A stretch of DNA of 64,000 bases from contig NZ_AP022579.1 of NCBI RefSeq assembly GCF_010731295.1, positions 3,534,001-3,598,000 on the forward strand, given 5' to 3'. The notes under the pieces were generated by a model. It did not search any database. It was not told the origin of the DNA and saw nothing but the letters and a program-made list of their open reading frames with translations. Within the stretch, counting starts at the first letter, position 1. The number at the start of each line of letters is the position of its first letter. This stretch comes from Mycolicibacterium boenickei (lineage in GTDB: Bacteria; Actinomycetota; Actinomycetes; Mycobacteriales; Mycobacteriaceae). Below are positions 1-8,871 of this stretch, piece after piece. Made by a program: the position numbers and the translations under genes.

Positions 1-1959
1 CGTCGCGAGGCCGTCGAGCGCACCATGATCGTGCGTGACAAGGTGCGCACCGAGCCGCCGCACGAGGGGGCCCGCTACACCCAGATCGCCGTGCTGGAAG
101 ACGGCGTCGTCGTCGAGCACTTCGTCACTTCGGCGGCGTCGGCCTCCCTGGTCGGCAACATCTACCTCGGCATCGTGCAGAACGTGCTGCCCTCGATGGA
201 GGCCGCCTTCGTCGACATCGGCCGCGGCCGCAACGGCGTGCTCTATGCCGGTGAGGTGAACTGGGAGGCCGCCGGGCTCGGCGGCTCGAACCGCAAGATC
301 GAGCAGGCGCTCAAGCCGGGCGACTACGTGGTGGTGCAGGTCAGCAAGGACCCGGTGGGACACAAGGGTGCCCGCCTCACCACGCAGGTTTCGCTGGCCG
401 GCCGCTACCTGGTCTACGTCCCGGGCGCATCGTCGACCGGGATCAGCCGCAAGCTGCCCGACACCGAACGTCAGCGGCTCAAGGAGATCCTCAAAGAGGT
501 CGTGCCCGCCGACGCGGGCGTGATCATCCGTACCGCCTCAGAAGGCGTCAAGGAAGAGGACATCCGCTCCGACGTCGAGCGGCTGCAGCAGCGCTGGACC
601 GAGATCGAGGCCAAGGCCGCCGAGGTCACCGCGAAGAAGGCCGGCGCCGCCGTCGCCCTCTACGAAGAGCCCGATGTTCTGGTCAAGGTGATCCGCGACC
701 TGTTCAACGAGGACTTCTCGGGTCTGATCGTCTCCGGTGACGAGGCCTGGGACACGATCAACAAGTACGTGAACACCGTCGCCCCCGACCTGGTCGGCCG
801 GCTGACGAAGTACGAACCGGCCGGTGGCGCCGATGCGCCCGACGTCTTCGCCGTGCACCGCATCGACGAGCAGCTGGCCAAGGCGATGGACCGCAAGGTG
901 TGGCTGCCCTCGGGCGGAACCCTGGTCATCGACCGCACCGAGGCGATGACCGTCGTCGACGTCAACACCGGCAAGTTCACCGGTGCCGGCGGCAACCTCG
1001 AGCAGACCGTCACCCGCAACAACCTCGAAGCCGCCGAGGAGATCGTGCGGCAACTGCGGTTGCGCGACATCGGCGGCATCGTGGTGATCGACTTCATCGA
1101 CATGGTGCTGGAATCCAACCGGGATCTGGTGCTGCGCAGGCTGACCGAGGCGCTGGGCCGTGACCGAACGCGTCATCAGGTGTCCGAGGTGACCTCGCTG
1201 GGCCTGGTGCAGCTGACCCGAAAGCGGCTCGGCACCGGTCTGGTCGAGGCGTTCTCGACCACCTGCACGCACTGTGCGGGCCGCGGCATCGTGCTGCACG
1301 GCGACCCGGTCGACACGGCGTCGTCCAACGCCGGCCGCAAGACCGAACCCAGTGGTGGGGGCGGCGGGGGGCGTCGCAGCAAGCGGGGCAAGAAGGGTGC
1401 CGCCCGCCCCGAGCCCGACGAGGTGCCGGTCGTCAAGGTGCCCGACCATCCAGCCGGTGAACATCCGATGTTCAAGGCGATGGCCGCGGCCAACGGTCGT
1501 CACCACGACGACGAGACGCTCGACGAGGACGCCACCGACGAGACGCACGAGGGCGAGAGCGACGAGCAGCTCACCGCCGAGCAGGCGGACCTGACCGGCG
1601 AATCCCCGGACGGTGAGTTCGACGCGCAGGATTCCGACGAATCCGACGAATCCGACGAGGATTCCGACGAGGACACGGATGAGGACGCCGATGAAGACTC
1701 GGTGGAGGACGAGATCGACCTCGACGACGAGGACCTCGACGACGAGGACGATGATCTGGACGACATCGACGACGACTCTGATGAGGATGACTCGGATGAG
1801 GACGACTTCGACGACTCCGAAGACTCCGACGACGCAGACGAGTCCGAAGAGGACGTCTACCAGGCGCCGGAGCCCGTGGTCGTCGAGGCGCCGGCCGGCC
1901 GCGGCCGCACTCGTCGACGTGCCGCAGCCAGGCCCGCGGGCCCGCCCAGCCACGAGTAG
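1..1959 (+). CDS. rne: Ribonuclease E/G, 5'-truncated by window edge
   Basis: Endoribonuclease for mRNA decay and rRNA processing. The reading frame is open from base 1, so the natural start lies upstream; the first in-window ATG is at 25 and residues are counted from it. An S1 RNA-binding region covers about residues 25-115. The DNase I-like catalytic core has the metal-binding aspartates D312 (VVDVN) and D356 (VIDFID). The zinc-link CTHC motif uses C414 and C417. These spacings match E. coli D303/D346 and C404/C407. From about residue 445 the C-terminus is disordered: a Gly/Arg/Lys-rich patch, then more than 100 residues dominated by Asp, Glu and Ser, ending in a basic RGRTRRR patch. Such tails usually scaffold partners. 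Identity is secure; only the N-terminal extension is missing. Confidence 0.97.
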   Translation, partial: RREAVERTMIVRDKVRTEPPHEGARYTQIAVLEDGVVVEHFVTSAASASLVGNIYLGIVQNVLPSMEAAFVDIGRGRNGVLYAGEVNWEAAGLGGSNRKIEQALKPGDYVVVQVSKDPVGHKGARLTTQVSLAGRYLVYVPGASSTGISRKLPDTERQRLKEILKEVVPADAGVIIRTASEGVKEEDIRSDVERLQQRWTEIEAKAAEVTAKKAGAAVALYEEPDVLVKVIRDLFNEDFSGLIVSGDEAWDTINKYVNTVAPDLVGRLTKYEPAGGADAPDVFAVHRIDEQLAKAMDRKVWLPSGGTLVIDRTEAMTVVDVNTGKFTGAGGNLEQTVTRNNLEAAEEIVRQLRLRDIGGIVVIDFIDMVLESNRDLVLRRLTEALGRDRTRHQVSEVTSLGLVQLTRKRLGTGLVEAFSTTCTHCAGRGIVLHGDPVDTASSNAGRKTEPSGGGGGGRRSKRGKKGAARPEPDEVPVVKVPDHPAGEHPMFKAMAAANGRHHDDETLDEDATDETHEGESDEQLTAEQADLTGESPDGEFDAQDSDESDESDEDSDEDTDEDADEDSVEDEIDLDDEDLDDEDDDLDDIDDDSDEDDSDEDDFDDSEDSDDADESEEDVYQAPEPVVVEAPAGRGRTRRRAAARPAGPPSHE

Positions 1960-1982
1960 AGGGCGGTTTGACCCTCTACCCG

Positions 1983-2057
1983 CTGGTCAAGTACCCTTGA
2001 CCAGTTGTCTCCAGAGCCTGCGGTAGTCGCAGGCCGGTGACGGCGGGGCATCCCGCC
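1983..2057 (+). promoter_or_regulatory. Three-hairpin segment between rne and rplU
   Basis: Three perfect inverted repeats lie in a row in the 165-base gap. The first has 9-bp arms (1983-1991/1996-2004, loop TACC), the second 7-bp arms (2016-2022/2028-2034) and the third 6-bp arms (2042-2047/2052-2057). The first could terminate rne, although no U-tract follows. The other two lie in the probable 5' leader of rplU. A ribosomal-protein leader that mediates autoregulation is possible, but that is inference. Confidence 0.5.
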
Positions 2058-2124
2058 ACCCAAGACCCGCGCACGCACCGACCGGTAGCGCGCGCCCGCA
2101 GAGAGCAGCAGAGCAGAGGACACG

Positions 2125-2436
2125 ATGGCGACATACGCAATCGTCAAGACCGGCGGCAAGCAGTACAAGGTTGCCGCAGGTGACGTGGTGAAGGTTGAGA
2201 AGCTCGACGCCGAGCCCGGCGCGTCGGTGTCACTGCCCGTGGCCCTCGTGGTCGACGGCGCCAAGGTCACCAGCAAGGCTGACGACCTGGCCAAGGTCGC
2301 CGTCACCGGCGAGGTGCTGGAGCACACCAAGGGTCCCAAGATCCGTATCCACAAGTTCAAGAACAAGACCGGCTACCACAAGCGCCAGGGGCACCGTCAG
2401 CAGCTGACCGTGCTCAAGGTCACCGGCATCAAGTGA
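2125..2436 (+). CDS. rplU: 50S ribosomal protein L21
   Basis: Large-subunit ribosomal protein that binds 23S rRNA. At 103 residues it has the normal family length. It opens with the typical [16 protein letters not shown] block and ends in the basic RNA-binding segment containing [14 protein letters not shown]. The ATG follows an AGAGGA purine tract. rpmA starts 47 bases downstream, giving the universal rplU-rpmA-obg order. Confidence 0.98.
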   Translation: MATYAIVKTGGKQYKVAAGDVVKVEKLDAEPGASVSLPVALVVDGAKVTSKADDLAKVAVTGEVLEHTKGPKIRIHKFKNKTGYHKRQGHRQQLTVLKVTGIK

Positions 2437-2483
2437 TGAGCCGTCAGGCGAAGAACAGACAAGATAGCGCGAGGGACATATAA

Positions 2484-2750
2484 ATGGCACACAAGAAGGG
2501 CGCTTCCAGCTCTCGTAACGGTCGCGAATCCGCAGCACAGCGGCTCGGCGTGAAGCGGTTCGGTGGTCAGGTCGTCAAGGCAGGCGAGATCTTGGTCCGC
2601 CAGCGCGGCACCCACTTCCACCCCGGCGTCAACGTCGGCCGTGGCGGCGACGACACCCTGTTCGCGCTGGCTCCCGGCTCGGTGGAGTTCGGTTCCAAGC
2701 GCGGCCGCAAGCACGTGAACATCGTTCCCGTGCCGCGCCCGGAGGCCTGA
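2484..2750 (+). CDS. rpmA: 50S ribosomal protein L27
   Basis: Large-subunit protein whose N-terminus reaches the peptidyl-transferase centre. It has 88 residues, the usual length. The N-terminus [16 protein letters not shown] is the typical actinobacterial form, with no cleavable extension of the Firmicutes kind. The conserved core containing [17 protein letters not shown] follows. It is co-transcribed with rplU, and a long hairpin separates it from obg. Confidence 0.98.
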   Translation: MAHKKGASSSRNGRESAAQRLGVKRFGGQVVKAGEILVRQRGTHFHPGVNVGRGGDDTLFALAPGSVEFGSKRGRKHVNIVPVPRPEA

Positions 2751-2763
2751 GACTCCGAGGATT

Positions 2764-2830
2764 CTCCGCGAATGTGAAGCAGCTGCGAGTTCTCGATAGG
2801 ACTATCGCGATAGCTTCACATTCGACGGAG
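2764..2830 (+). promoter_or_regulatory. Long hairpin in the rpmA-obg gap overlapping the obg SD
   Basis: The arms 2764-2780 and 2813-2830 pair over 17 bp with one bulged A (2825). The central 12 bp, 2769-2780/2813-2824, are perfect. The loop holds further symmetry, including the palindrome CTATCGCGATAG at 2802-2813. The 3' arm runs into the purine tract GGAGAGG (2828-2834) that serves as the obg Shine-Dalgarno. The structure could attenuate transcription after rpmA, act as an RNA-processing site, or limit obg translation. Confidence 0.6.
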
Positions 2831-2840
2831 AGGATGTCCG

Positions 2841-4289
2841 ATGCCACGGTTTGTCGACCGCGTCGTCATCCATGCGAGTGCAGGGAACGGCGGCCACGGC
2901 TGCGCGTCGGTGCACCGCGAGAAATTCAAGCCCCTCGGCGGTCCTGACGGCGGCAACGGTGGTCGCGGCGGCAGCATCGTGCTCGTCGTGGATCCGCAGG
3001 TGCACACCCTGTTGGACTTCCACTTTCATCCCCATGTCGTCGCACCCTCGGGCAAGCAGGGTGCGGGCAGTAACCGTGACGGCGCCGCCGGCGAAGATCT
3101 GATCGTGCGCGTGCCGGACGGCACGGTGGTGCTCGACGAGGACGGCCGGATGCTGGCCGACATGGTCGGTGCCGGTACCCGCTTCGAAGCCGCGCAAGGT
3201 GGACGCGGTGGTCTCGGCAACGCGGCGCTGGCCTCACGGGCCCGCAAGGCTCCCGGGTTCGCCCTGCTGGGGGAGAAGGGCCAGACCCGCGATCTCACCC
3301 TCGAACTCAAGACCGTCGCCGATGTCGGCCTGATCGGCTTCCCCTCGGCGGGCAAATCGTCTCTGGTGTCCACCATCTCGGCCGCCAAACCGAAGATCGC
3401 CGACTATCCGTTCACCACGCTGGTGCCAAACCTGGGCGTGGTTTCGGCCGGTGACAACACTTTCACCGTCGCCGACGTGCCCGGCCTGATCCCCGGTGCG
3501 TCCGAGGGGCGCGGCCTCGGCCTGGAATTCCTTCGGCACCTTGAGCGCTGCGCGGTACTGGTGCATGTCGTCGACTGCGCCACCATGGAACCCGGGCGTG
3601 ATCCGATCTCCGACATCGAGGCGCTGGAGGCCGAACTCGCGGCCTACACCCCGACCCTGCAGGGCGATTCCACGCTCGGCGACCTGACGTCGCGGCCACG
3701 TGCGGTGGTGCTCAACAAGATCGACGTTCCCGATGCCCGGGAGTTGGCCGACTTCGTGCGTGAAGAGGTCCGGTCCAAGTTCGGCTGGCCCGTGTACGAG
3801 ATCTCGACGGTCAGCCGTGACGGCTTGCGCCCGTTGATCTTTGCGCTGTGGGAGATGGTGAAGGCCTACCGCGATGCGCAGCCCGCGGTGGTGCCGAGGC
3901 GCCCGGTGATCCGGCCGATCGCCGTGGACGAGAGCGGCTTCACCGTCGAGACCGACGGATACGGCGGGTTCATCGTGCGCGGCACCCGTCCCGAGCGCTG
4001 GATCGCGCAAACCAACTTCGACAACGACGAGGCCGTCGGCTACCTCGGTGATCGGCTGGCACGGTTGGGCGTCGAGGACGCGTTGTGGAAGAAGGGGGCC
4101 AAGCCCGGTTGTGCCGTGACCATCGGCGACATGACCTTCGACTGGGAACCGCAGACCCCTGCCGGCGTGGACATGCCGCTGACCGGTCGCGGCACCGACA
4201 TCCGGCTCGAGCAGACCGACCGGATCGGTGCGGCCGAACGCAAGGCTGCCCGGAAGGAGCGGCGCCAGCCGGGGAGCGAAGACGAGTGA
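2841..4289 (+). CDS. obg: GTPase Obg/CgtA
   Basis: Ribosome-associated GTPase needed for 50S assembly and stress control. The glycine-rich Obg fold covers about residues 1-157. The G domain follows, with P-loop [10 protein letters not shown]3 DVPGLI and G4 NKID. An OCT domain ends the protein at about residue 425, followed by a basic tail. Its 482 residues match mycobacterial Obg. The ATG at 2841 sits 6 bases after the purine tract GGAGAGG. The stop codon overlaps the proB GTG start by 4 bases, so the two genes are translationally coupled. Confidence 0.97.
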   Translation: MPRFVDRVVIHASAGNGGHGCASVHREKFKPLGGPDGGNGGRGGSIVLVVDPQVHTLLDFHFHPHVVAPSGKQGAGSNRDGAAGEDLIVRVPDGTVVLDEDGRMLADMVGAGTRFEAAQGGRGGLGNAALASRARKAPGFALLGEKGQTRDLTLELKTVADVGLIGFPSAGKSSLVSTISAAKPKIADYPFTTLVPNLGVVSAGDNTFTVADVPGLIPGASEGRGLGLEFLRHLERCAVLVHVVDCATMEPGRDPISDIEALEAELAAYTPTLQGDSTLGDLTSRPRAVVLNKIDVPDARELADFVREEVRSKFGWPVYEISTVSRDGLRPLIFALWEMVKAYRDAQPAVVPRRPVIRPIAVDESGFTVETDGYGGFIVRGTRPERWIAQTNFDNDEAVGYLGDRLARLGVEDALWKKGAKPGCAVTIGDMTFDWEPQTPAGVDMPLTGRGTDIRLEQTDRIGAAERKAARKERRQPGSEDE

Positions 4290-5407
4290 CGAGCGCAGAC
4301 TCGTCGCCCTCGGTACATCGCGAGGCGATCCGAACCGCACGCAGCGTCGTCGTCAAGATTGGCACCACTGCGCTCACCACGCCGTCCGGCGTCTTCGACG
4401 CGGGCCGGCTCGCGGTGCTGGTCGAGGCGATCGAAGGCCGGATGAAGGCCGGCTCCGATCTGGTGATCGTGTCCTCCGGTGCCATCGCTGCCGGTATCGA
4501 ACCGCTCGGACTGTCCAAGCGCCCAACGGATCTGGCGACCAAGCAGGCGGCGGCCAGCGTCGGGCAGGTGGCGTTGGTCAATGCCTGGAGTTCGGCGTTC
4601 GCGGTCTTCAACCGTACGGTCGGGCAGGTGCTGCTGACCGCCCATGACATTGCGATGCGGGTGCAGCACAACAACGCTCAGCGCACGCTTGACCGGCTGC
4701 GCGCGCTGCACGCGGTGGCGATCGTCAACGAGAACGACACCGTGGCCACCAACGAGATCAGGTTCGGCGACAACGACCGGCTCTCGGCGCTGGTGGCCCA
4801 GCTGGTCGGCGCCGACGCGTTGATCCTGCTGTCCGACATCGACGGGCTGTACGACTCCGATCCGCGAAAAGGCAACGCGCGCTTCATTCCCGAGGTGGCC
4901 GCGCAACGTGATCTCGACGGCGTGGTGGCCGGTGGCGGCAGCCACCTTGGCACCGGCGGCATGGCCTCGAAGCTGTCCTCGGCCCTGCTGGCCGCCGATG
5001 CGGGGGTGCCGGTGCTGCTGGCGGCCGCGGCGGACGCGGGTGCGGCGCTGAGCGATGCCTCGGTCGGCACCGTGTTCGCGCCGCGGCCCGAGCGCATGTC
5101 GGCACGCCGGTTCTGGGTTCGGCACGCCGCGGAGTCGCACGGGGCATTGACCCTCGACGACGGCGCGGTGCGTGCCGTCGTCAAACAGCGGCGCTCGCTG
5201 CTACCCGCCGGGATCACCGAGGTCACCGGTCACTTCCACGGCGGTGACGTGGTGGATCTGCGGGGGCTTGACGGGCAGACCGTCGCGCGCGGTGTGGTGG
5301 CCTACGAGGCCTCGGAGCTGGCCGCGATCATCGGCCGCTCCACGCCGGATCTGCCGGCCGAGCTGCGCCGGCCCGCGGTGCACGCCGACGATCTGGTCGC
5401 CACCTAG
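4286..5407 (+). CDS. proB: Glutamate 5-kinase
   Basis: First enzyme of proline synthesis: it phosphorylates glutamate to gamma-glutamyl phosphate, which ProA then reduces. The GTG at 4286 overlaps the obg stop (GTGA) and gives 373 residues, the normal family length. The frame stays open upstream, but only inside obg. The amino-acid-kinase fold begins with the [10 protein letters not shown] motif and includes SSGAIAAG and NENDTV. A C-terminal PUA domain starts near residue 280. Its partner proA lies about 10 kb downstream at 15529. Confidence 0.97.
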   Translation: MTSADSSPSVHREAIRTARSVVVKIGTTALTTPSGVFDAGRLAVLVEAIEGRMKAGSDLVIVSSGAIAAGIEPLGLSKRPTDLATKQAAASVGQVALVNAWSSAFAVFNRTVGQVLLTAHDIAMRVQHNNAQRTLDRLRALHAVAIVNENDTVATNEIRFGDNDRLSALVAQLVGADALILLSDIDGLYDSDPRKGNARFIPEVAAQRDLDGVVAGGGSHLGTGGMASKLSSALLAADAGVPVLLAAAADAGAALSDASVGTVFAPRPERMSARRFWVRHAAESHGALTLDDGAVRAVVKQRRSLLPAGITEVTGHFHGGDVVDLRGLDGQTVARGVVAYEASELAAIIGRSTPDLPAELRRPAVHADDLVAT

Positions 5408-5409
5408 CG

Positions 5410-5456
5410 ATTTGGGTGCATCCACCGGCGCGCACCGCCGCCAGATGCACCGAAAT
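5410..5456. terminator. Bidirectional terminator-like inverted repeat
   Basis: The arms 5410-5422 and 5444-5456 pair at 12 of 13 positions around a 21-base loop, between the convergent proB and TetR genes. AT-rich ends (ATTT/AAAT) supply U runs on both strands. Confidence 0.6.
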
Positions 5457-6091
5457 CATTCGGGTGGGGCCTCCAGATACAGCGCACCCCAGATGATTTG
5501 GGTCAGTGTGTCGGCCAGTTCTGCGTCGTAGGACGCCGGGTGTGACGGCAGGTTCTGGTGGCAGGTGCGTTCCACCATCCAGGTCAGGGTGCTCGCGGTG
5601 GTGGCGGCGGGCAGGTGCGGCCGGATCGATCCGTCGGCCTGACCGTCCTCGATCACGCGGGTGAGCTGATCGCCGATCCCGGCCAGCAGCTCCCGGTAGG
5701 TCTGCCCGACCAGTGGGTCGTAACCCGACATCTCGTTGAGGGCGATCAACACCGGTTGGTGGCTGCGATAGCTGGCGATGATGCCCGACATGGCGGCATG
5801 GACGTCGGCGGGGTCACGCCGGCCGGAGACGCTCCACCACCGCTCGGCGGCCTGGGTCAGGTCGCCGAACACCTGGCTGGCCAGCCGGCGCAGCAGATGA
5901 CCCTTGTCCTCGAAGTAGATGTAGAAGCTGGCCCGCGAGATGCCGGCCTCGGTGGCCAGTTTGTCGACGCTGAGCTCGGTGAAGCTGGTGCCGTCGGCCA
6001 TCAGCCGGTCGGTGGCGTCGAGCAGTTGGCGTTCGATCCGCTCGCGCCGTTCCTCCCGTTTGGCCTGCGGTTTCCGCGTTACCGATGGCAT
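5456..6091 (-). CDS. TetR-family transcriptional regulator
   Basis: Probable ligand-responsive repressor of 211 residues. The N-terminal TetR helix-turn-helix (about residues 20-65) contains LSVDKLATEAGISRASFYIYF, and the C-terminal helices would form the ligand and dimer domain. The ATG at 6091 lies 33 bases from a palindrome (6125-6141) shared with the divergent P450 gene. The regulator therefore probably controls both itself and the P450. The ligand is unknown. Confidence 0.9.
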   Translation of the reverse strand: MPSVTRKPQAKREERRERIERQLLDATDRLMADGTSFTELSVDKLATEAGISRASFYIYFEDKGHLLRRLASQVFGDLTQAAERWWSVSGRRDPADVHAAMSGIIASYRSHQPVLIALNEMSGYDPLVGQTYRELLAGIGDQLTRVIEDGQADGSIRPHLPAATTASTLTWMVERTCHQNLPSHPASYDAELADTLTQIIWGALYLEAPPE

Positions 6092-6124
6092 GGTCCCAGC
6101 GTATCGGTCCTCGTCACACCTTGA

Positions 6125-6141
6125 CTAGACATAGTGTCTAG
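6125..6141. promoter_or_regulatory. Palindromic operator between tetR and P450
   Basis: CTAGACA-TAG-TGTCTAG is a perfect 7-bp inverted repeat around a 3-bp centre. It lies between the divergent TetR and P450 genes, next to a TTGACT element at 6121, and 16 bp upstream of the P450 ATG. Length and symmetry are typical of TetR operators. That the adjacent regulator binds it is inferred. Confidence 0.7.
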
Positions 6142-6157
6142 ACTTATCGTCACCAAC

Positions 6158-7441
6158 ATGAGTGTGTCGCCCATCACATCCGCTGCTTCCTGGCCCTCTT
6201 CCGCCCGCCCCTACGACCCGGTCGACCTGTCGTCACGGGTGTTTTGGGCCACCACGGCCGCTGATCGCGAAGTCGCCTTCGCCGAGCTGCGCGCCTCCCG
6301 CCCGGTCAGCTGGCATCCACCGGTCGAGGACGCGCTCATGCCCGATCCCGACGATCGCGGATTCTGGGCCGTGACCCGGCACGCCGACATCGTGGCGATC
6401 AGCCGCGACAGCGAGACATTCCTTTCGGGCAAAGGGGTCCTGTTCGAGTCCGTTCCCGAAGAGCTGCTGGAGGCCTCGCAGTCCTTCCTGGCGATGGATG
6501 CGCCCCGGCACACCCTGATCCGCAAGCTGGTCCACGCCGCGTTCACGCCCCGCCAGGTGGCCCGCATCGAAACCTCGATCAAGGACAACGCCCGCGACAT
6601 CGTGGCCGAGCTCAAGGAGGTCGGCAGCGGGGTCGACTTCGTCGATCAGTGCGCCAAGGAACTACCGATTCGCACGTTGTCGGACATGGTCGGGATCCCC
6701 GAGTCCGAGCGTCAGCGGGTGGCGCATGCCGCCGACGCGCTGGTGTCGTGGGCCGACCCGGTCTACCTGGCCGGGCGGCACCCGCTCGAGGTGCTGATGC
6801 AGAACCAGATGTACCTGCATCAGGTCGCGAATGCGCTTGCCGCGGAACGCCGGGAGAACCCGGGCAACGATCTGATCAGCGCGCTGGTCCACGCCGAGGT
6901 CGACGGCGACCGGCTCACCGACGCCGAGGTCGCGGCGTTCTTCGTCCTGCTGGCGGTGGCGGGCAACGACACCACCCGCCAGACCACCAGTCACGCGCTC
7001 AGGGCCCTGACCGACCACCCCGACCAACGCGCTTGGCTCATGGCCGATTTCGACGACCGCATCGGCGGCGCGGTCGAGGAGTTCGTCCGGTGGGCGACTC
7101 CGGTGATGACGTTCCGCCGCACCGCGGCCGTCGACGTCGAACTCGGCGGGCAGCAGATCGCGGCGGGGGAGAAGGTGGTGATGTTCTATTCCTCGGGCAA
7201 CCGGGACGGCGAGGTGTTCGACCGGCCCGAGGCGTTCGACCTGAGCCGAAAGCCCAACCCACACCTGGGATTCGGAGGCGGTGGGCGCCACTTCTGCCTC
7301 GGTGCGCACGTCGCTCGGACGCAGTTGCGGGCGCTCTTCGGTGAGCTGTTGCATCAGCTGCCCGGCATCGAAGCGGGCGAACCGGCCTACCTGGCGGGCA
7401 ACTTCGTGCACGCTATCCGGTCGATGCCGTGCACGTTCTGA
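6158..7441 (+). CDS. Cytochrome P450
   Basis: Haem-thiolate monooxygenase of about 427 residues, a soluble bacterial type without membrane anchor. The I-helix oxygen-activation motif AGNDTTR, the K-helix ExxR (EEFVRW) and the haem loop FGGGGRHFCLG with ligand Cys380 are all present. The start at 6158 (MSVSPIT) is preferred. An in-frame GTG at 6134 would place the operator inside the gene. No Shine-Dalgarno is visible, so a leaderless or very short-leader mRNA is possible. The substrate cannot be read from sequence; steroid or fatty-acid oxidising mycobacterial CYPs are the closest in style. The 3' end overlaps the convergent sirtuin gene by 29 bp. Confidence 0.95.
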   Translation: MSVSPITSAASWPSSARPYDPVDLSSRVFWATTAADREVAFAELRASRPVSWHPPVEDALMPDPDDRGFWAVTRHADIVAISRDSETFLSGKGVLFESVPEELLEASQSFLAMDAPRHTLIRKLVHAAFTPRQVARIETSIKDNARDIVAELKEVGSGVDFVDQCAKELPIRTLSDMVGIPESERQRVAHAADALVSWADPVYLAGRHPLEVLMQNQMYLHQVANALAAERRENPGNDLISALVHAEVDGDRLTDAEVAAFFVLLAVAGNDTTRQTTSHALRALTDHPDQRAWLMADFDDRIGGAVEEFVRWATPVMTFRRTAAVDVELGGQQIAAGEKVVMFYSSGNRDGEVFDRPEAFDLSRKPNPHLGFGGGGRHFCLGAHVARTQLRALFGELLHQLPGIEAGEPAYLAGNFVHAIRSMPCTF

Positions 7442-8252
7442 GCTCACCGGCCAACAGGGTCAACATCTCTGAACAGCCCGCTTCGACCTTGACCGTGGCC
7501 AGGTCGTCGCCGCGGGTGGACCCGCGGTTGATGATCCCCACCGGGATGTCGTGCGCGGCCGCGTGCCGGACGAATCGATAGCCTGAATACACCGTAAGGG
7601 AGGACCCGGCGACCAACAGTGCCTCGGCGTCTTCCACCATCGAATACGCCTGTTCGACACGGTCTTTGGGGACGCTCTCGCCGAAATAGACGATGTCGGG
7701 CTTGAGCATGCCCCCGCAGGCCGGGCAGGCCACGATGACGAACGAGTCGGTTTCGCGGACCACGGCATCGGCGTCGGGCGCCACCGCGATACCGCCGACC
7801 GCCTCGGCGCGTTCGAGGAAGCCGGGATTGGCCGCCTCCAGCAGTGCGGCCAGCTCGGCACGGTCCATGGTCGCGCCGCAATCCAGACAGATCACCTGCG
7901 CGTAGGTGCCGTGCAGGTTCACCACCGACCGGCTGCCGGCCTTGCTGTGCAACAGATCCACGTTCTGGGTGATCAGTCCGGTCACGACCCCGCCGGATTC
8001 CAGCGTCGCAAGGGCGCGGTGCCCGGCATTGGGCATGGTCGCGTCCATGTGGCGCCAGCCGACGTGGTTGCGGGCCCAGTACCGCTGCCGGAACTCCGGA
8101 TCGGAGGTGAATTGCCGGATCGTCATCGGGTTGCTCGGCGGGGAGTCGGGGCCGCGGTAATCGGGGATACCGGAATCGGTCGACATGCCTGCCCCGGTCA
8201 ACACCGCGAGGCGGCGTCCCTGCAGGAGGGAGACGAGTTCAGGGGCGTCCAC
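7413..8252 (-). CDS. Sir2-family NAD-dependent protein deacylase
   Basis: NAD-consuming deacylase of 279 residues. It shows the NAD-binding GAGMSTDSGIPDYRGP motif, TQNVDLLH, the catalytic His in NLHGTY, and a zinc site formed by two CxxC pairs (CLDC and CPAC). A C-terminal Rossmann element containing VAGSSLTVYSG follows. The stop lies inside the end of the P450 gene on the other strand. The next gene upstream on the same strand is a nicotinamidase-like hydrolase, and nadE is divergent from that, so this is a local NAD-related neighbourhood. Confidence 0.93.
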   Translation of the reverse strand: MDAPELVSLLQGRRLAVLTGAGMSTDSGIPDYRGPDSPPSNPMTIRQFTSDPEFRQRYWARNHVGWRHMDATMPNAGHRALATLESGGVVTGLITQNVDLLHSKAGSRSVVNLHGTYAQVICLDCGATMDRAELAALLEAANPGFLERAEAVGGIAVAPDADAVVRETDSFVIVACPACGGMLKPDIVYFGESVPKDRVEQAYSMVEDAEALLVAGSSLTVYSGYRFVRHAAAHDIPVGIINRGSTRGDDLATVKVEAGCSEMLTLLAGELRTCTASTG

Positions 8253-8274
8253 CCTCGCCAGGATAGGCCGCCGG

Positions 8275-8814
8275 TCAATTCAGGCATTTCGCCGCGGGCA
8301 CGATCTCGGCGCTCATGTTGCGGCGCATCATCTGCAGTGCCGCCTCGCCCAGGCCGGCGTCGATGTGCGCCACGGCATCGGACGGGATCACCACCTCGAA
8401 ATGTCGCACATAGGCATCCAATGCGCTGTAGAGGATGCACTGCTCGGTGACCTGGCCGGCCAAGATCAACCGCCGGGTGCCGAGCCGGCCCAGCAGGTAA
8501 TCGAGCGCGGTCGCGTAGAACACGCTGTGGCGCACCTTGGTCAGCACCAGGCAGTCGTCCGCGGGCACGATCGGGCGCACCAATTCCGGGTGCGCGCCGG
8601 CCAGTGCGGCGCCGACGATGTCGCTGAACTGCGCGGTGAAATCACCGTAGTTGTCGTTGACGTAGATCAGGTCGACGCTGTCGTCCCGACGCGCGCCGTC
8701 GATCAGTCCGACCAGCGGATCGATGACGTGTGCCACGTTGGGTGCCAGTAGTTCGGCGTCCTCATGTCGGTAGGTGTTGAGCATGTCCACAACCACCAGC
8801 GCGGTATCGCTCAT
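8275..8814 (-). CDS. Isochorismatase-family cysteine hydrolase
   Basis: A 179-residue alpha/beta hydrolase with the family triad D10 (VVVDML), K93 (LTKVRHSVF) and C126 (VTEQC). This family includes nicotinamidase, isochorismatase and related amidases. The metal-binding HxH of true PncA is not evident, so nicotinamidase activity is doubtful. It lies 22 bases upstream of the sirtuin gene on the same strand and is divergent from nadE, suggesting a short NAD-linked operon. The substrate is unknown. Confidence 0.88.
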   Translation of the reverse strand: MSDTALVVVDMLNTYRHEDAELLAPNVAHVIDPLVGLIDGARRDDSVDLIYVNDNYGDFTAQFSDIVGAALAGAHPELVRPIVPADDCLVLTKVRHSVFYATALDYLLGRLGTRRLILAGQVTEQCILYSALDAYVRHFEVVIPSDAVAHIDAGLGEAALQMMRRNMSAEIVPAAKCLN

Positions 8815-8871
8815 GCGTCATTTGGTACCCAGTGGCCCGATCTTGACACTTTTCGGGTGACAATGGGCCCG

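Noticed and set aside
538..1953. Long open frame antisense to rne (471 codons)
   Set aside because: It mirrors the acidic repeat codons of rne; composition is Val/Leu/Gly-rich without any family motif, and rne is certain.
8275..8814. Calling the cysteine hydrolase pncA
   Set aside because: The triad fits the superfamily, but the metal-binding HxH and other PncA-specific residues were not seen.
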